A DNA stretch of 41,956 bases from SKLM01 sp964450435 (GCA_964450435.1 CAYVCX010000019.1:1-41956); one strand, 5' to 3'. Counted from the stretch's first letter, positions 7,924-16,890 are shown. Notes: generated by a model not told the origin, from the letters alone. Numbers and translations are program-made.

Positions 7924-9114
7924 ATGAAGATCAACACGAAGCTGAATAGACCGGGCCAGTCCGAACGCGGACAGACGATGATCATCTTCGTCTTCGCCAT
8001 CGTCGGCCTGTTGGCCATGGTCGGCCTGGCCGTTGACGGCGGGACCATCCTCCTGGAGCGTCGCCGCATGCAGAACGCCGCCGACGCCTCGGCGCGGGCC
8101 GGCACCCGCCAGCTGGCCGAGATTATGTGTGACGACTCAACCACGGCCGCAGAGGCCGACGCGGCCATCTGGAACGAAGTCGTCAACTACGCCAGAAGCA
8201 ACGGTGTCCCGGACCCGGACGACAACGTGGCGGCCGAGTACGTGAGGTTCGACGAGGACGACAGCGGCGTCATGCCCTTCAGCCCTTCGGTGCCGGTCGG
8301 CAACTCGCTGTCCGGCGGGGACGGCGTGCCGGACGGCGCCGCGGGAGTCGCAGCCACCACGGAGATCGAGCGTTCGACCCACATACTCACGCTCATCGGG
8401 ATCCACAGCGCCGGTACCTCCGCACCCGCCGTCGCCGTGACCGGCCCGGCCACCCAGAGCGGTGGGCTGAGGCCCTTCGGGGTGCCCATCGAGCTGGTGC
8501 AGGCGCTCGGCGATGGCGACGGCTTCAAGATCAGCTTCGCGCACCCCCAGTCCCAGTCGCCAACCCACGCGAACGTAATCGAGTGGGAGGCGGAGACGGC
8601 CCAGCACTTCGGGTGGATGAACCTCGACTACGTGTGGAGGCAGCAAGAAGACGCTGAATATCCCAGGGCCGTCGACGCCTCGGGCGATGCCAGGAAGCTC
8701 AAGGACTGGATGGAGGAGGGCAAACAGATCACGCTCTGGGCCGACTGCAGTTGGTTCGACGACGATTGCGACAAGCAGGGGGACTATGTCGGGGCCATGC
8801 CGGGCACCGTCGCCGCCGCCGTCTGCGAGGCCGACGTGCTTGAGACCATCGTCGTACCCGTCTACGATCACATCCCGCTCTGCAGTGGCGAGGTGCCGGG
8901 CCCCAAGCCCGCCTGTCCGACCCAGGGAGGCGGATACGTCTATCACATCGTTGGCTTCGTAGCTGCTCAGATCACCGGCTGCAGCCAGGGAGGGCGGTGG
9001 ATCGAAGCGGACCTGATGTGGCAGACCAGCGCGGGCGTGCCGTCTCCAAACGATGGGTACAATCAGGGCGTCTGCGAGCAGATCACTCTGACGGCAGTGA
9101 CCCTCTGGGACTAG
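7924..9114 (+). CDS. TadG-like pilus-associated protein
   Basis: A 396-residue protein. The N-terminal segment ERGQTMIIFVFAIVGLLAMV forms the membrane anchor and is followed by GLAVDGGTILLERRRMQNAAD, the hallmark of the TadG/TadE-like Flp assembly family (Tad_N region). The rest is an exported domain rich in Asp and Gly with several cysteines in the last third (CSWFDDDCD, LCSGE, ACPTQGG, GCSQGG), which could form disulfides outside the cell. It has a good ribosome-binding site (AGGAGG) before ATG 7924. The gene closes the block of pilin-like genes and precedes the separately promoted assembly machinery. TadG proteins are thought to help anchor or stabilise the pilus at the envelope. Confidence 0.82.
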   Translation: MKINTKLNRPGQSERGQTMIIFVFAIVGLLAMVGLAVDGGTILLERRRMQNAADASARAGTRQLAEIMCDDSTTAAEADAAIWNEVVNYARSNGVPDPDDNVAAEYVRFDEDDSGVMPFSPSVPVGNSLSGGDGVPDGAAGVAATTEIERSTHILTLIGIHSAGTSAPAVAVTGPATQSGGLRPFGVPIELVQALGDGDGFKISFAHPQSQSPTHANVIEWEAETAQHFGWMNLDYVWRQQEDAEYPRAVDASGDARKLKDWMEEGKQITLWADCSWFDDDCDKQGDYVGAMPGTVAAAVCEADVLETIVVPVYDHIPLCSGEVPGPKPACPTQGGGYVYHIVGFVAAQITGCSQGGRWIEADLMWQTSAGVPSPNDGYNQGVCEQITLTAVTLWD

Positions 9115-9229
9115 CACGAATCAACGGATCAAACCAGGCCCTCGGCCGGCGCTCGCTCTGTTTCACGGGCCCCGCCCGAGCCGGGCGCCAGCCGCCCCAC
9201 AATAATCCGCACAGGGCTGAGCTGGCACA

Positions 9230-9258
9230 TTGACTGTCGAGTCTCATAACGGTATCAT
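9230..9258 (+). promoter_or_regulatory. Promoter of the Tad machinery genes
   Basis: TTGACT at 9230-9235, a 17-base spacer and TATCAT at 9253-9258. The predicted start is near 9265, about 24 bases before the cpaB ATG. The 115 bases before it (9115-9229) hold a short GC hairpin but no gene. This promoter would let the machinery be expressed independently of the pilin genes. Confidence 0.6.
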
Positions 9259-9288
9259 CATCTTCGACATCGAGAACAGGAGGGTAAC

Positions 9289-10428
9289 ATGCGTGGAGGT
9301 CGCTTAATGCTCATCGTAGGGCTGGTCGTGCTGCTCGGCGTCCTGGCTGTGGGGGTCTACATGCTCCTGGGCCAGGAAGAAGCTGCCGCACCGTCCGTGG
9401 CCGAGGAAGAGCCCGCGGTCACGCCAACGCCGGTCACTGAACCAATCGTCGTGGCCGCCCAGGATATTCCCCGCGGCATGCGGCTCAGCGAGGCTATGGT
9501 GGAGGACGGCGCGCTCACCGTCAGCAGATGGGCGCCGGACGCCATGCCGGACAACGCCGTCGGCAGTCTCGAGTACTCCTACGGCCGCATAACCAGAGTC
9601 GACATCGCCCGCGGCACTCCCATCCTGGAGGGCATGCTCACGGATCTGGCCGGCGAGTTCGGGGCCAGCGGATCCGATGCCGCCCTGCACATCCCGGCGG
9701 ACAAGGTCGCCTACGCCCTTCCCGTCGCCCGCTATTCCAGCGTCGCCTGGGCCCTCCAGCCAGGGGACCACGTTGACGTCATCCTCTCCCTCCTCATGGT
9801 GGATCTCGACCAGGAGTTTCAGAGCGCCCCTCCCAACGAGTACACGTGCGTGTCTCCGGCTGAGGGCGAGGAGTGCCAGAGCGGCACCATGGGCCGCCTC
9901 GAGTCTCTCCCTGTCGGGTGGATCGTGAATGTCACCCCCACGGAGGGGCAGCGCCCCCGCCTTGTCACCCAGCTCACCATTCAGAACGCCGCCGTCCTTC
10001 AGGTCGGCGACTGGACCCACACCAGGCCGCAGGCGCCCGCGCCAAGCCCCGAAACAGACGAGGGAAGTACAGAAGGCGCAGAGGGCACAGCAGAGGAGAC
10101 CACACAACCGGCCCCGCCGCCGGTCAGACCCGTGACCCTGGCCGTCACCCGCCAGGAAGCCATCGCCCTCGACTACGCTCAGGCCGTCGGCGCCAGGATA
10201 AATCTCGTCCTCCGCCGCGCCGGCGATGAGGGGACCTCCAGTACACAATCGGTGACCCTGGAGTACTTGATGGAGCAGTACGACATCGAGCTGCCGCCCA
10301 AGTTGCCCCACGGCGTGACCCCGCCGCTCTCCGAGTTGGAGCGCATCCCCAGAACCGAGTCCGCGGGCCGCTACCGCTCAACACAGCAGCCGGCTGAGCC
10401 GGTTGAGCAGGTCGAAGGGGCCGAGTAG
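9289..10428 (+). CDS. cpaB: Flp pilus assembly protein CpaB/RcpC
   Basis: A 379-residue protein with one N-terminal transmembrane helix (LMLIVGLVVLLGVLAVGVYMLL). A SAF domain follows at about residues 50-110 (VVAAQDIPRGMRLSEAM, then GRITRVDIARGTPI), and after it the CpaB/RcpC domain with GDHVDVILSLLMVD. In Gram-negative Tad systems RcpC/CpaB works with the secretin; here no secretin is present, so it probably acts at the outer face of the membrane or in the wall. An acidic, Pro/Thr-rich linker (about 250-285) separates the main domain from a last conserved block and may span the wall. A GGAGGG ribosome-binding site precedes ATG 9289. Confidence 0.87.
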   Translation: MRGGRLMLIVGLVVLLGVLAVGVYMLLGQEEAAAPSVAEEEPAVTPTPVTEPIVVAAQDIPRGMRLSEAMVEDGALTVSRWAPDAMPDNAVGSLEYSYGRITRVDIARGTPILEGMLTDLAGEFGASGSDAALHIPADKVAYALPVARYSSVAWALQPGDHVDVILSLLMVDLDQEFQSAPPNEYTCVSPAEGEECQSGTMGRLESLPVGWIVNVTPTEGQRPRLVTQLTIQNAAVLQVGDWTHTRPQAPAPSPETDEGSTEGAEGTAEETTQPAPPPVRPVTLAVTRQEAIALDYAQAVGARINLVLRRAGDEGTSSTQSVTLEYLMEQYDIELPPKLPHGVTPPLSELERIPRTESAGRYRSTQQPAEPVEQVEGAE

Positions 10429-10486
10429 GCTGGCGTGAACGCGAAGACGATGAAAGCGACGCTGTGTAACCCGATGGCAGGCTAAC

Positions 10487-11809
10487 GTGACTCCAGAGCC
10501 CGTTGATAAGATCAAGATCCTCATCATAGACGACATCGCCGAGACCAGGGAGAACCTGCGCAAGCTGCTGTCCTTCGAGCCCGATCTCGAGGTTGTGGGC
10601 GCAGCCGCCAGCGGCCTGGAGGGCATTGAGCTGGCGCAGGAGCTTCAGCCTCACATCGTCCTTATGGACATCAATATGCCCGACATGGACGGAATCACCG
10701 CCACGGAGAAGCTGCTGCAGGAGGTGCCCGCAGCCCAGGTGGTGGTGTTGTCTGTGCAGGGCGAGACCGACTATTTCCGCAAGGCTATGCTCGCCGGGGC
10801 CCGGGACTATCTCACCAAGCCCACCAGCGGCGACGAGCTGATCGGGACCATCCACCGCGTCTACGAGATGGGAAAGGCCCAGCCAGCCAGAACCGCGGCC
10901 CTGGGCTCGGACGCCGGCAACGGAGGCGGTCAAGAGGAGCCTCGACGTACCGGGGACCTGGTGGTCGTCTTCGCCACCAAGGGAGGAACCGGGGGGACGA
11001 CCATCGCAGTCAACACAGCCATCGCCCTGCAGCAGATAGCGCAGGACGAGCAGAAGGTGGCGTTGATGGATGCCGACCTCCAGTTTGGAGACGTGGGCAT
11101 TATGCTCAACCTGCGTCCGCAGCGCAGCATCGCGGACCTGGCCCTGCGCATCGACGAGCTCGATCAACAACTGCTGAGCAGCGCTATGACGGCTCACGAG
11201 TCGGGTATCAAGGTTCTGCTTGCCCCGCCGCGCCCCGAGGCGGCGGAGAGCCTGCTTGCTACCGGGAACGAGCGCCAGAGAGCATCGGCCATCGAGGCCA
11301 TCCTGGCCACCATGCGCGAGGATTTCGACTTCATCGTCGCCGATGTGTGGGGCTGGATCGACGATATCGCCCTGTCCCTGTTCGACGCAGCCGCTCTGAT
11401 TATCCTCGTGGTGACGCCCGATATCCCCGCCGTCAAGAACGCCCGTCTGTTCCTGGAGCTTGCCGGCAAGCTCGACTACCCGCCGGACAAGATCTTGCTC
11501 GTCGTCAACGGGGTCGACCGACGGGGCGCTCTCCAGGTCAGCCAGATTGAGAAGGCTATGATGCCTGTGACGGCACAGATTCCCTATGACGAGCGGGCTG
11601 CGATGGCAGCTGCCAACCGCGGCGAGCCCCTCGTCACTGGAGTTCGCGATCGGCCGATCGCCCAGGGTCTCCTGGAGCTCGCGCAGACCATCCTCGATAG
11701 GTTGTCGGCCGACCAGGACCCGGACGCGGAGGCGGAGGAGCAGGGCGAGCCCCAGGGCGCGGACGGCACCGGCCTGCTCCGCTTGAAGAAGGCCCTCGGG
11801 CGAGGATAG
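10487..11809 (+). CDS. cpaE: CpaE/TadZ-type localisation ATPase with N-terminal receiver domain
   Basis: A 440-residue fusion. Residues 1-125 are a complete receiver domain with DD at 15-16, Asp61 in VLMDINMPDMDG and Lys111, so it looks able to accept phosphate, whereas many CpaE receivers are degenerate. Residues from about 157 form a ParA/MinD-like ATPase. The deviant Walker A reads KGGTGGTT: the signature Lys165 is kept, but the usual P-loop lysine is Gly170. ALMDADLQFGDVG (Walker A-prime) and the later DFIVADVWG segment are present. CpaE/TadZ proteins place the pilus machine at its site in the cell. The start is GTG 10487, after a weak ribosome-binding site. The kinase at 862 is a possible phosphate source, which is inference. 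Confidence 0.88.
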   Translation: MTPEPVDKIKILIIDDIAETRENLRKLLSFEPDLEVVGAAASGLEGIELAQELQPHIVLMDINMPDMDGITATEKLLQEVPAAQVVVLSVQGETDYFRKAMLAGARDYLTKPTSGDELIGTIHRVYEMGKAQPARTAALGSDAGNGGGQEEPRRTGDLVVVFATKGGTGGTTIAVNTAIALQQIAQDEQKVALMDADLQFGDVGIMLNLRPQRSIADLALRIDELDQQLLSSAMTAHESGIKVLLAPPRPEAAESLLATGNERQRASAIEAILATMREDFDFIVADVWGWIDDIALSLFDAAALIILVVTPDIPAVKNARLFLELAGKLDYPPDKILLVVNGVDRRGALQVSQIEKAMMPVTAQIPYDERAAMAAANRGEPLVTGVRDRPIAQGLLELAQTILDRLSADQDPDAEAEEQGEPQGADGTGLLRLKKALGRG

Positions 11810-11860
11810 GTACGTGCTGATTGTCAATCTAGTGCTCATCATTTACAGAAAGGACCGGAC

Positions 11861-13234
11861 ATGTCGCTGTTGAGTCGAATTGAGCAGGAGAGCAGCGCGC
11901 GGAAGCGTGCACCTGCAGGCACGGAGCAGGCACCGAGGCGGCGCCCATCCGGAGCTTCCGTCCACGACACGTATCAGAGTCTGAAGGCCCGCATTCAGGA
12001 GCAGCTCATCGCCGAGTTGGATCCCTCTCTCGACGTCGTCGACACCGGCAGGGTGCGGAGCGTGATACGCGAGATGTACGACGACATCCTGGCCAAGGAG
12101 AGCGTGGTCCTCAGCAGGACAGAGCGGGAGCGGCTCTTCGAGCAGATCGTCGCCGAGATCCTGGGGCTGGGGCCCCTGGAACCCTTCCTGGCCGACCCCA
12201 GCATCACCGAGGTGATGGTGAATGGCGTCGAGGACGTCTACATCGAACGCGGCGGCAAGATCATCAAGACCAACGCGGTCTTCGAATCAGAGGAGCATCT
12301 CATGCGCATTATCGACCGCATCGTCGCTCCCCTCGGACGGCGCATCGATGAGAGCTCTCCCATGGTGGATGCGCGCCTTCCCGACGGGTCCCGTGTCAAT
12401 GCTGTCATCCCCCCTATCTCCCTGGTCGGCCCGACGGTGACCATCCGCAAGTTCTCCGAGGACCCCTTGACCGTCGACGAGTTGATCCAGTTCGGCTCCA
12501 TCACCTCCGACTCCATGGCGCTTATGGAGGCCGCGGTGACGGCGAAGCTGAACATCCTGATCTCCGGGGGCACCGGTTCTGGTAAGACCACGTTCCTTAA
12601 TGTCCTTTCCGGGTATATCTCCGGCGATGAGCGCATCGTCACTATCGAGAACGCCGCCGAGCTTCAGTTGCGGCAGGAGCACGTGGTCACCCTGGAGTCT
12701 CGCCCCCCCAACATCGAGGGGAAGGGCGAGGTCACCATCCAGGACCTGGTCATCAACAGCTTGCGCATGCGGCCCGATCGTATCATCGTCGGTGAGTGCC
12801 GCGGGCCCGAGGCCTTCGACATGCTCCAGGCGATGAACACCGGTCATGAGGGCAGCATGACCACCATCCACGCCAACAACGTGCGAGACGCTCTGGGACG
12901 CCTCGAGAACATGATCTTGATGGCCGGCATGGACCTGCCGCACAACGCCATCCGCCAGCAGATCGCCGCTGCCCTCGACGTGATCGTCCAGTTGGAGCGC
13001 CTCCGGGACGGCAGCCGCAAGGTGGTCACCATCACCGAGGTGCAGGGCATGGAGGGTGACATCGTGACCCTGTCCGACATCTTCAAGTTCGAGAAAGCCG
13101 GCCACGAAAACGGCCGCATCATCGGCCAGCTCCGTCCGACAGGCCTGCGACCCAGGTTCATGGAGAAGATCGAGGCCGAGGACATATACGTTCCTCCGAG
13201 CATCTTCGGCGCGCAGAGCCGGAGACGGTTTTGA
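11861..13234 (+). CDS. cpaF: CpaF/TadA secretion ATPase
   Basis: A 457-residue hexameric ATPase that powers pilus assembly. The N-terminal region (about 30-130) is helical. The core has PSITEVMVNG and DARLPDGSRVNAVIPP, Walker A SGGTGSGKTTFLNVLSG, the Asp box near TIENAAELQL, and Walker B RPDRIIVGECRGPEAFDML, followed by the His-box TGHEGSMTTIHANN. Length and all signatures match the Tad-type type II/IV secretion ATPases. AAAGGACC precedes ATG 11861. The first 40 residues (SSARKRAPAGTEQAPRRRP) are basic and low-complexity. A weak promoter-like pair (TTGTCA, 17 bases, TACAGA) lies just upstream but is not convincing. Confidence 0.95.
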   Translation: MSLLSRIEQESSARKRAPAGTEQAPRRRPSGASVHDTYQSLKARIQEQLIAELDPSLDVVDTGRVRSVIREMYDDILAKESVVLSRTERERLFEQIVAEILGLGPLEPFLADPSITEVMVNGVEDVYIERGGKIIKTNAVFESEEHLMRIIDRIVAPLGRRIDESSPMVDARLPDGSRVNAVIPPISLVGPTVTIRKFSEDPLTVDELIQFGSITSDSMALMEAAVTAKLNILISGGTGSGKTTFLNVLSGYISGDERIVTIENAAELQLRQEHVVTLESRPPNIEGKGEVTIQDLVINSLRMRPDRIIVGECRGPEAFDMLQAMNTGHEGSMTTIHANNVRDALGRLENMILMAGMDLPHNAIRQQIAAALDVIVQLERLRDGSRKVVTITEVQGMEGDIVTLSDIFKFEKAGHENGRIIGQLRPTGLRPRFMEKIEAEDIYVPPSIFGAQSRRRF

Positions 13235-13268
13235 CCGTCTGAAGGCCCCGACGGGAGGGTAGACGATA

Positions 13269-14216
13269 ATGCTCTGGTTAGTTCTGATAGCTCTTGGTGC
13301 CATCGGCGTGGGGGCCGTAGTCGGCGGGCTCATACTGTCGCTGCGCGCCGACACCGGATTGATCGACGAACGGCTTGGTTTTGACGAGCCCAAACCCCGG
13401 GAGCGTCGACGAGTCGACGAAAGGCCCGCTCCCCTCACAGAAGCTCTCGATCGCGCTCTCACAGAGCGCGGCATAGGCGCTGACCTGGCCACGCAGCTGG
13501 CGCGAGCCGACCTGAAGCTCACGGTCGCCGAGTTCGTGGCCCTGACGGTCATTCTGGTCGTGGTGGCCGGCGCGTTGGCCTACTTCTGGAGACGCGACGT
13601 CATCATCACCGCAGTAGCATGCCTGATAGCCTTCTTCGCACCTCGTGCCTACGTGAGTGCCCGTCGCGGGCGTCGACTGAAAGCCTTCAATCAACAATTG
13701 GGAGACACCATCAACCTTCTGGTCAACAGCATCCGCTCCGGATACAGCATCCTGCAGGCTATGCGGGCCGTTTCCGACGAGATGCCGGCCCCCATCTCCA
13801 CTGAGTTCGGACGAGTAGTCCAGGAGGTCCAGCTCGGCGTACCGCTTGAAGACGCTCTCGACCATATGCTCCGCCGCGTCCCCAGCGACGACCTCGACAT
13901 GCTGATCACGGCGGTCAACATACAGCGCGAGGTCGGCGGCAACCTGGCGGAGGTCCTGGAGTCCATCAGCTTCACCATTCGCGAACGAATCCGCATCAAG
14001 GGGGAGATCAGATCTCTCACGGCCCAGAGCCGCGTCTCGGGCTATATGGTCGCTCTGGTTCCCGTCGTCCTGGCTGCCGTCATCTATCTCATCACCCCGG
14101 AGTTTATGGCGCTTCTATTCGAGCACACGTGTGGGCACATCATGCTTGGCGCCGCAGCCTTGGGGATCGGCGCCGGCTTCTTCGTCATCAACAAGATCGT
14201 CAGTATCGATGTATAG
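13269..14216 (+). CDS. tadB: TadB inner-membrane platform protein
   Basis: A 315-residue type II secretion F-domain protein. It has an N-terminal transmembrane helix, a cytoplasmic stretch rich in Arg, two helices at about 90-130, a conserved F domain (INLLVNSIRSGYSILQAMRAV, VVQEVQLGVPLEDAL) and two C-terminal helices. TadB and TadC form the membrane platform on which the CpaF ATPase acts. It lies 34 bases after cpaF in the same orientation. GGGAGGGT precedes ATG 13269. Confidence 0.92.
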   Translation: MLWLVLIALGAIGVGAVVGGLILSLRADTGLIDERLGFDEPKPRERRRVDERPAPLTEALDRALTERGIGADLATQLARADLKLTVAEFVALTVILVVVAGALAYFWRRDVIITAVACLIAFFAPRAYVSARRGRRLKAFNQQLGDTINLLVNSIRSGYSILQAMRAVSDEMPAPISTEFGRVVQEVQLGVPLEDALDHMLRRVPSDDLDMLITAVNIQREVGGNLAEVLESISFTIRERIRIKGEIRSLTAQSRVSGYMVALVPVVLAAVIYLITPEFMALLFEHTCGHIMLGAAALGIGAGFFVINKIVSIDV

Positions 14217-14342
14217 GAACAAGGACAGATAAGAGGCCCGGGGCGCGCTGGACCGGCGAGCTGGCGGCGCATCGCCCCGCTCCTCCGCCCACGCCGGCCT
14301 GTGTGTGTCAACTGGGTCTTGAGCGCATCCCTGGAGAGAGTT

Positions 14343-15305
14343 ATGTCACCTTTCCTGCCCATCATCTTGATCTTCGCCGTTCTTCTCGGCCTGGTGCTGA
14401 TCAGCGTCAAGCTGCTTCAGTCCAGAGAATCCGCCTCCGTCGAAGACCGCCTGGACGAGTTCGCCGCTCTCGAGCACCCTCCTACCCTGGAGGAGATCGA
14501 GCTCTCCCAGCCCTTCTCCGAGCGCGTCATAATTCCACTGCTGGAAGGGGTGGCGGATCTGGCCACGCGCGTCAGTCCTCAGGCGAATATGGAGAGCATC
14601 CAGCACAACCTCGACCTGGCCGGCAACCCCTATGGCTGGAGCCCCATGCAGTTCATCGGCTTCCGCTTCCTGGCCGCGCTTCTGCTGGGTGCGTTGGGGC
14701 TCGTGATCCTCGCTCTGGCCCGGACTATGGCACTTCCGCGCCGCGTCGTTCTGGCCGGTGTTATGGCCGGCGTCGGGTATTACTTGCCGTCCCTGTGGCT
14801 GAAGAGCAAGACCAGCAGGCGCCAGGACGAGGTCGCCCGATCGCTCCCCGACGCCCTCGACCTGCTGACCATCTGTGTGGAAGCCGGGCTTGGTTTCGAC
14901 GCTGCCATCGCCCGCGTCGCTGAGAAGTGGGACAATGAGCTCAGCCGGGAGTTCAGGCGCGTCCTGCAGGAGATTCAGTTGGGCAAGCTGCGCAGGGAGG
15001 CACTGCGCAATATGGCCCGGCGCATCGACGTGGCGGAGATGTCCACCTTTGTGGCAGCCGTCGTCCAGGCGGAGGAGCTGGGCGTCAGTATCGCCCAGGT
15101 GCTGCGCATCCAGGCCGAGGAGATGCGCAGACGGCGGCGCCAGCGGGCCGAGGAGCTGGCCCGCCAGGCCGGCATCAAGATGATACCAGCTATCGCCTTT
15201 CTGATCTTCCCGGGTATCTTCGTAGTCCTGCTTGGCCCAGCCATCATCCGTCTCATGACCATGGATATCGGCATCGGCGGCCTGGGTGGCGCCGGTCTAC
15301 CCTAG
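14343..15305 (+). CDS. tadC: TadC inner-membrane platform protein
   Basis: A 320-residue partner of TadB with the same architecture: an N-terminal helix (FLPIILIFAVLLGLVLISV), a soluble segment, two central helices, the F domain (SLPDALDLLTICVEAGLGFDAAIARV, quoted here only as a position guide near residue 170) and a C-terminal hydrophobic pair. The start was set at ATG 14343, which has GGAGAG at the right spacing; an in-frame GTG at 14301 has no comparable site and would add a non-hydrophobic extension. The 126 bases after tadB hold no gene. It is the last recognisable Tad gene; no TadD-type lipoprotein or prepilin peptidase follows. Confidence 0.92.
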   Translation: MSPFLPIILIFAVLLGLVLISVKLLQSRESASVEDRLDEFAALEHPPTLEEIELSQPFSERVIIPLLEGVADLATRVSPQANMESIQHNLDLAGNPYGWSPMQFIGFRFLAALLLGALGLVILALARTMALPRRVVLAGVMAGVGYYLPSLWLKSKTSRRQDEVARSLPDALDLLTICVEAGLGFDAAIARVAEKWDNELSREFRRVLQEIQLGKLRREALRNMARRIDVAEMSTFVAAVVQAEELGVSIAQVLRIQAEEMRRRRRQRAEELARQAGIKMIPAIAFLIFPGIFVVLLGPAIIRLMTMDIGIGGLGGAGLP

Positions 15306-16041
15306 GACGCGTCCGCCTCCGGGCAAGCACTCACCGGTCTTGCTGTCAATTCGCGATCTCTGGACCTCCGTTGTCGATCTCTTCTTTCCTCCACACTGCG
15401 TCGAGTGCCGAGACTCGGGCGCCTGGCTGTGCCGGGCCTGCATCAGCCAGGTCCCGCGTGTTGAGCCACCCTTCTGCCTCCGCTGTGGAGGCCCCCTGAA
15501 CGGCCTGGGCACCGAACTCTGCTCCCGCTGTCAGGCCACCCCTGGCAGATCCGCCGCATCCGCTCCGTCTTGTATCACGAACGGGCGCTTCGCACCGCCA
15601 TCCGTCGATTCAAGTGCGACGGGCTCACAGCTCTGGCTCAACCGTTGGGACGGCTTGATGGTCGACTACTGGTTGACGCATCCGCTGTCCGATGATATCA
15701 TCGTGCCTGTCCCGTTGCACAAAGAGCGTCGCCGCCATCGAGGCTTCAATCAAGCGGCCCTGCTGGCGCACGAGCTGTCGGGGCCGGTGGGCCTGCCGGT
15801 GGATGAGACCACTTTGGTGCGCCACCGGGCGACAGCCTCTCAGGTCGGCCTCGACGTCGAGGCCAGAAGGAAGAACGTGCGAGACGCCTTCCGGTGTAGC
15901 ACCCACAGACTGGCTGATCGTCGCGTCCTGCTCATCGATGACATTTGTACGACCGGCTCGACTCTGGAGGCGTGCGCCGTTGCGCTCCGCGAGGGAGGCG
16001 CCACCCGCGTGAACGCGCTCACCCTCGCTCGGGCCCGTTGA
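15286..16041 (+). CDS. comF: ComF-type phosphoribosyltransferase with out-of-frame centre
   Basis: ComF-family protein, 251 residues. The N-terminus has a zinc-ribbon-like set of cysteines (PPHCVEC, WLCRACI, CLRCGG, CSRCQ), and the C-terminus has the phosphoribosyltransferase signature VLLIDDICTTGSTLEAC. In between, residues about 88-123 are abnormal. Reading 15546-15655 in another frame restores a normal ComF segment (IRRIRSVLYHERALRTAIRR). A lost C near 15540-15545 and an extra T near 15655 would explain both changes, so they compensate each other and leave the gene open. This is either two assembly errors in short homopolymers or a real double frameshift. ComF helps DNA uptake in competent bacteria, though many homologues have unknown roles. 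The start is uncertain: GTG 15286 overlaps tadC, and TTG 15340 is possible. Confidence 0.8.
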   Translation: MAPVYPRTRPPPGKHSPVLLSIRDLWTSVVDLFFPPHCVECRDSGAWLCRACISQVPRVEPPFCLRCGGPLNGLGTELCSRCQATPGRSAASAPSCITNGRFAPPSVDSSATGSQLWLNRWDGLMVDYWLTHPLSDDIIVPVPLHKERRRHRGFNQAALLAHELSGPVGLPVDETTLVRHRATASQVGLDVEARRKNVRDAFRCSTHRLADRRVLLIDDICTTGSTLEACAVALREGGATRVNALTLARAR

Positions 16042-16097
16042 CGTCCTGCTGGAACCATCGGAAGATAATTACTGGGCTTACCACAAGGAGGGACCCT

Positions 16098-16637
16098 ATG
16101 GAGCTGTCTATCTTTACCCGCAAGCTGGAGATGACGCCCCGTCTGAGGGAGTACGCAGAGAGCAAAGTCGAGAAACTGGATCGCTATCTGCCCACCATCG
16201 ACGAGGCTCGGATTGATCTCGAGGTTCAGGACACCCGCAGCGACGAAGATCGCCAGGTGGCTCAGCTAACCGTATGGACGGGCGGGACAATTCTCCGGGC
16301 GGAGGAACGAACGGGAGATATGTTCGCCTCCATCGACGCCGTTCTCGACAAGATGTATCGTCAGATCGCCCGCTACAAGGGCAAACGTCAGGACCGCTGG
16401 CAGTCCGCTGCCGAAGAGCTCCCGGTTCAACAGCCCCTCGAGGAGGAGTCCGAGCCGCAGATCGTCAGGGTCAAACGCTTTGAGGTACGGCCTATGACCC
16501 CCCAGGAAGCCATCGAACAGATGGAGCTTCTGGGGCACCATTTCTTCGTCTTTCTCAATGCCGAAGAAGGAACCATCAACACCGTCTACAAGCGGCGGGA
16601 TGGGAACTACGGCTTGCTTCAGCCCCAGTTGGGCTGA
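16098..16637 (+). CDS. hpf: Long-form ribosome hibernation promoting factor
   Basis: A 179-residue protein with two parts. An S30AE domain at 1-100 (MELSIFTRKLEMTPRLREYA, KVEKLDRYL) binds the 30S subunit. The C-terminal domain at about 120-179 (IVRVKRFEVRPMTPQEAIEQ, then HHFFVFLNAEEGTINTVYKR) is the dimerisation module that joins two ribosomes into 100S particles. The C-terminal module makes it the long type found in most non-enteric bacteria. AAGGAGGG precedes ATG 16098 closely. A clear terminator follows. The gene is probably induced in stationary phase, though no regulatory site was found. Confidence 0.95.
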   Translation: MELSIFTRKLEMTPRLREYAESKVEKLDRYLPTIDEARIDLEVQDTRSDEDRQVAQLTVWTGGTILRAEERTGDMFASIDAVLDKMYRQIARYKGKRQDRWQSAAEELPVQQPLEEESEPQIVRVKRFEVRPMTPQEAIEQMELLGHHFFVFLNAEEGTINTVYKRRDGNYGLLQPQLG

Positions 16638-16681
16638 GAGAACGCGTGTGGCAAACCGCTGAAGCTCTGGTGGCCAGACAG

Positions 16682-16711
16682 GGGGTTCGGTCGATGCCGA
16701 ACCCCTTCTTT
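16682..16711 (+). terminator. Intrinsic terminator after hpf
   Basis: GGGGTTCGG (16682-16690) pairs perfectly with CCGAACCCC (16697-16705) around a 6-base loop and is followed by TTCTTT. The remaining 180 bases to the next gene show no further gene or clear promoter. Confidence 0.85.
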
Positions 16712-16890
16712 CTGGGCCCCCGATCTCGCTGGATCCAGGTTCGCACCTGGGGGACCGCCGAATCCACGGCCTTCGAATGCCGTCCCCCTTACGCGCCGCC
16801 GTTGAGCATCCGCATTGACACACATCGCAAGGCAGGCTCCCCTCCCTGCCGCGTCCCAACAGCGCCTCGCACGAGCGGAAGGTCCGACGA

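Noticed and set aside
7851..7949. Small open frame between the second tadE and tadG
   Set aside because: It overlaps the tadG ribosome-binding site and start, and the product has no pilin or leader features.
10145..11842. Long open frame (565 codons) on the - strand opposite cpaB and cpaE
   Set aside because: It is the antisense shadow of two well-recognised genes; GC-rich codon use keeps the opposite frame open, and the product shows no family features.
12287..13552. Long - strand frame across cpaF and tadB
   Set aside because: Shadow of cpaF and tadB, which match their families over full length.
16725..16770. T-arm-like GGTTCGCACC segment suggesting a tRNA
   Set aside because: No acceptor stem, D-arm or anticodon arm could be built around it, and the loop is one base short.
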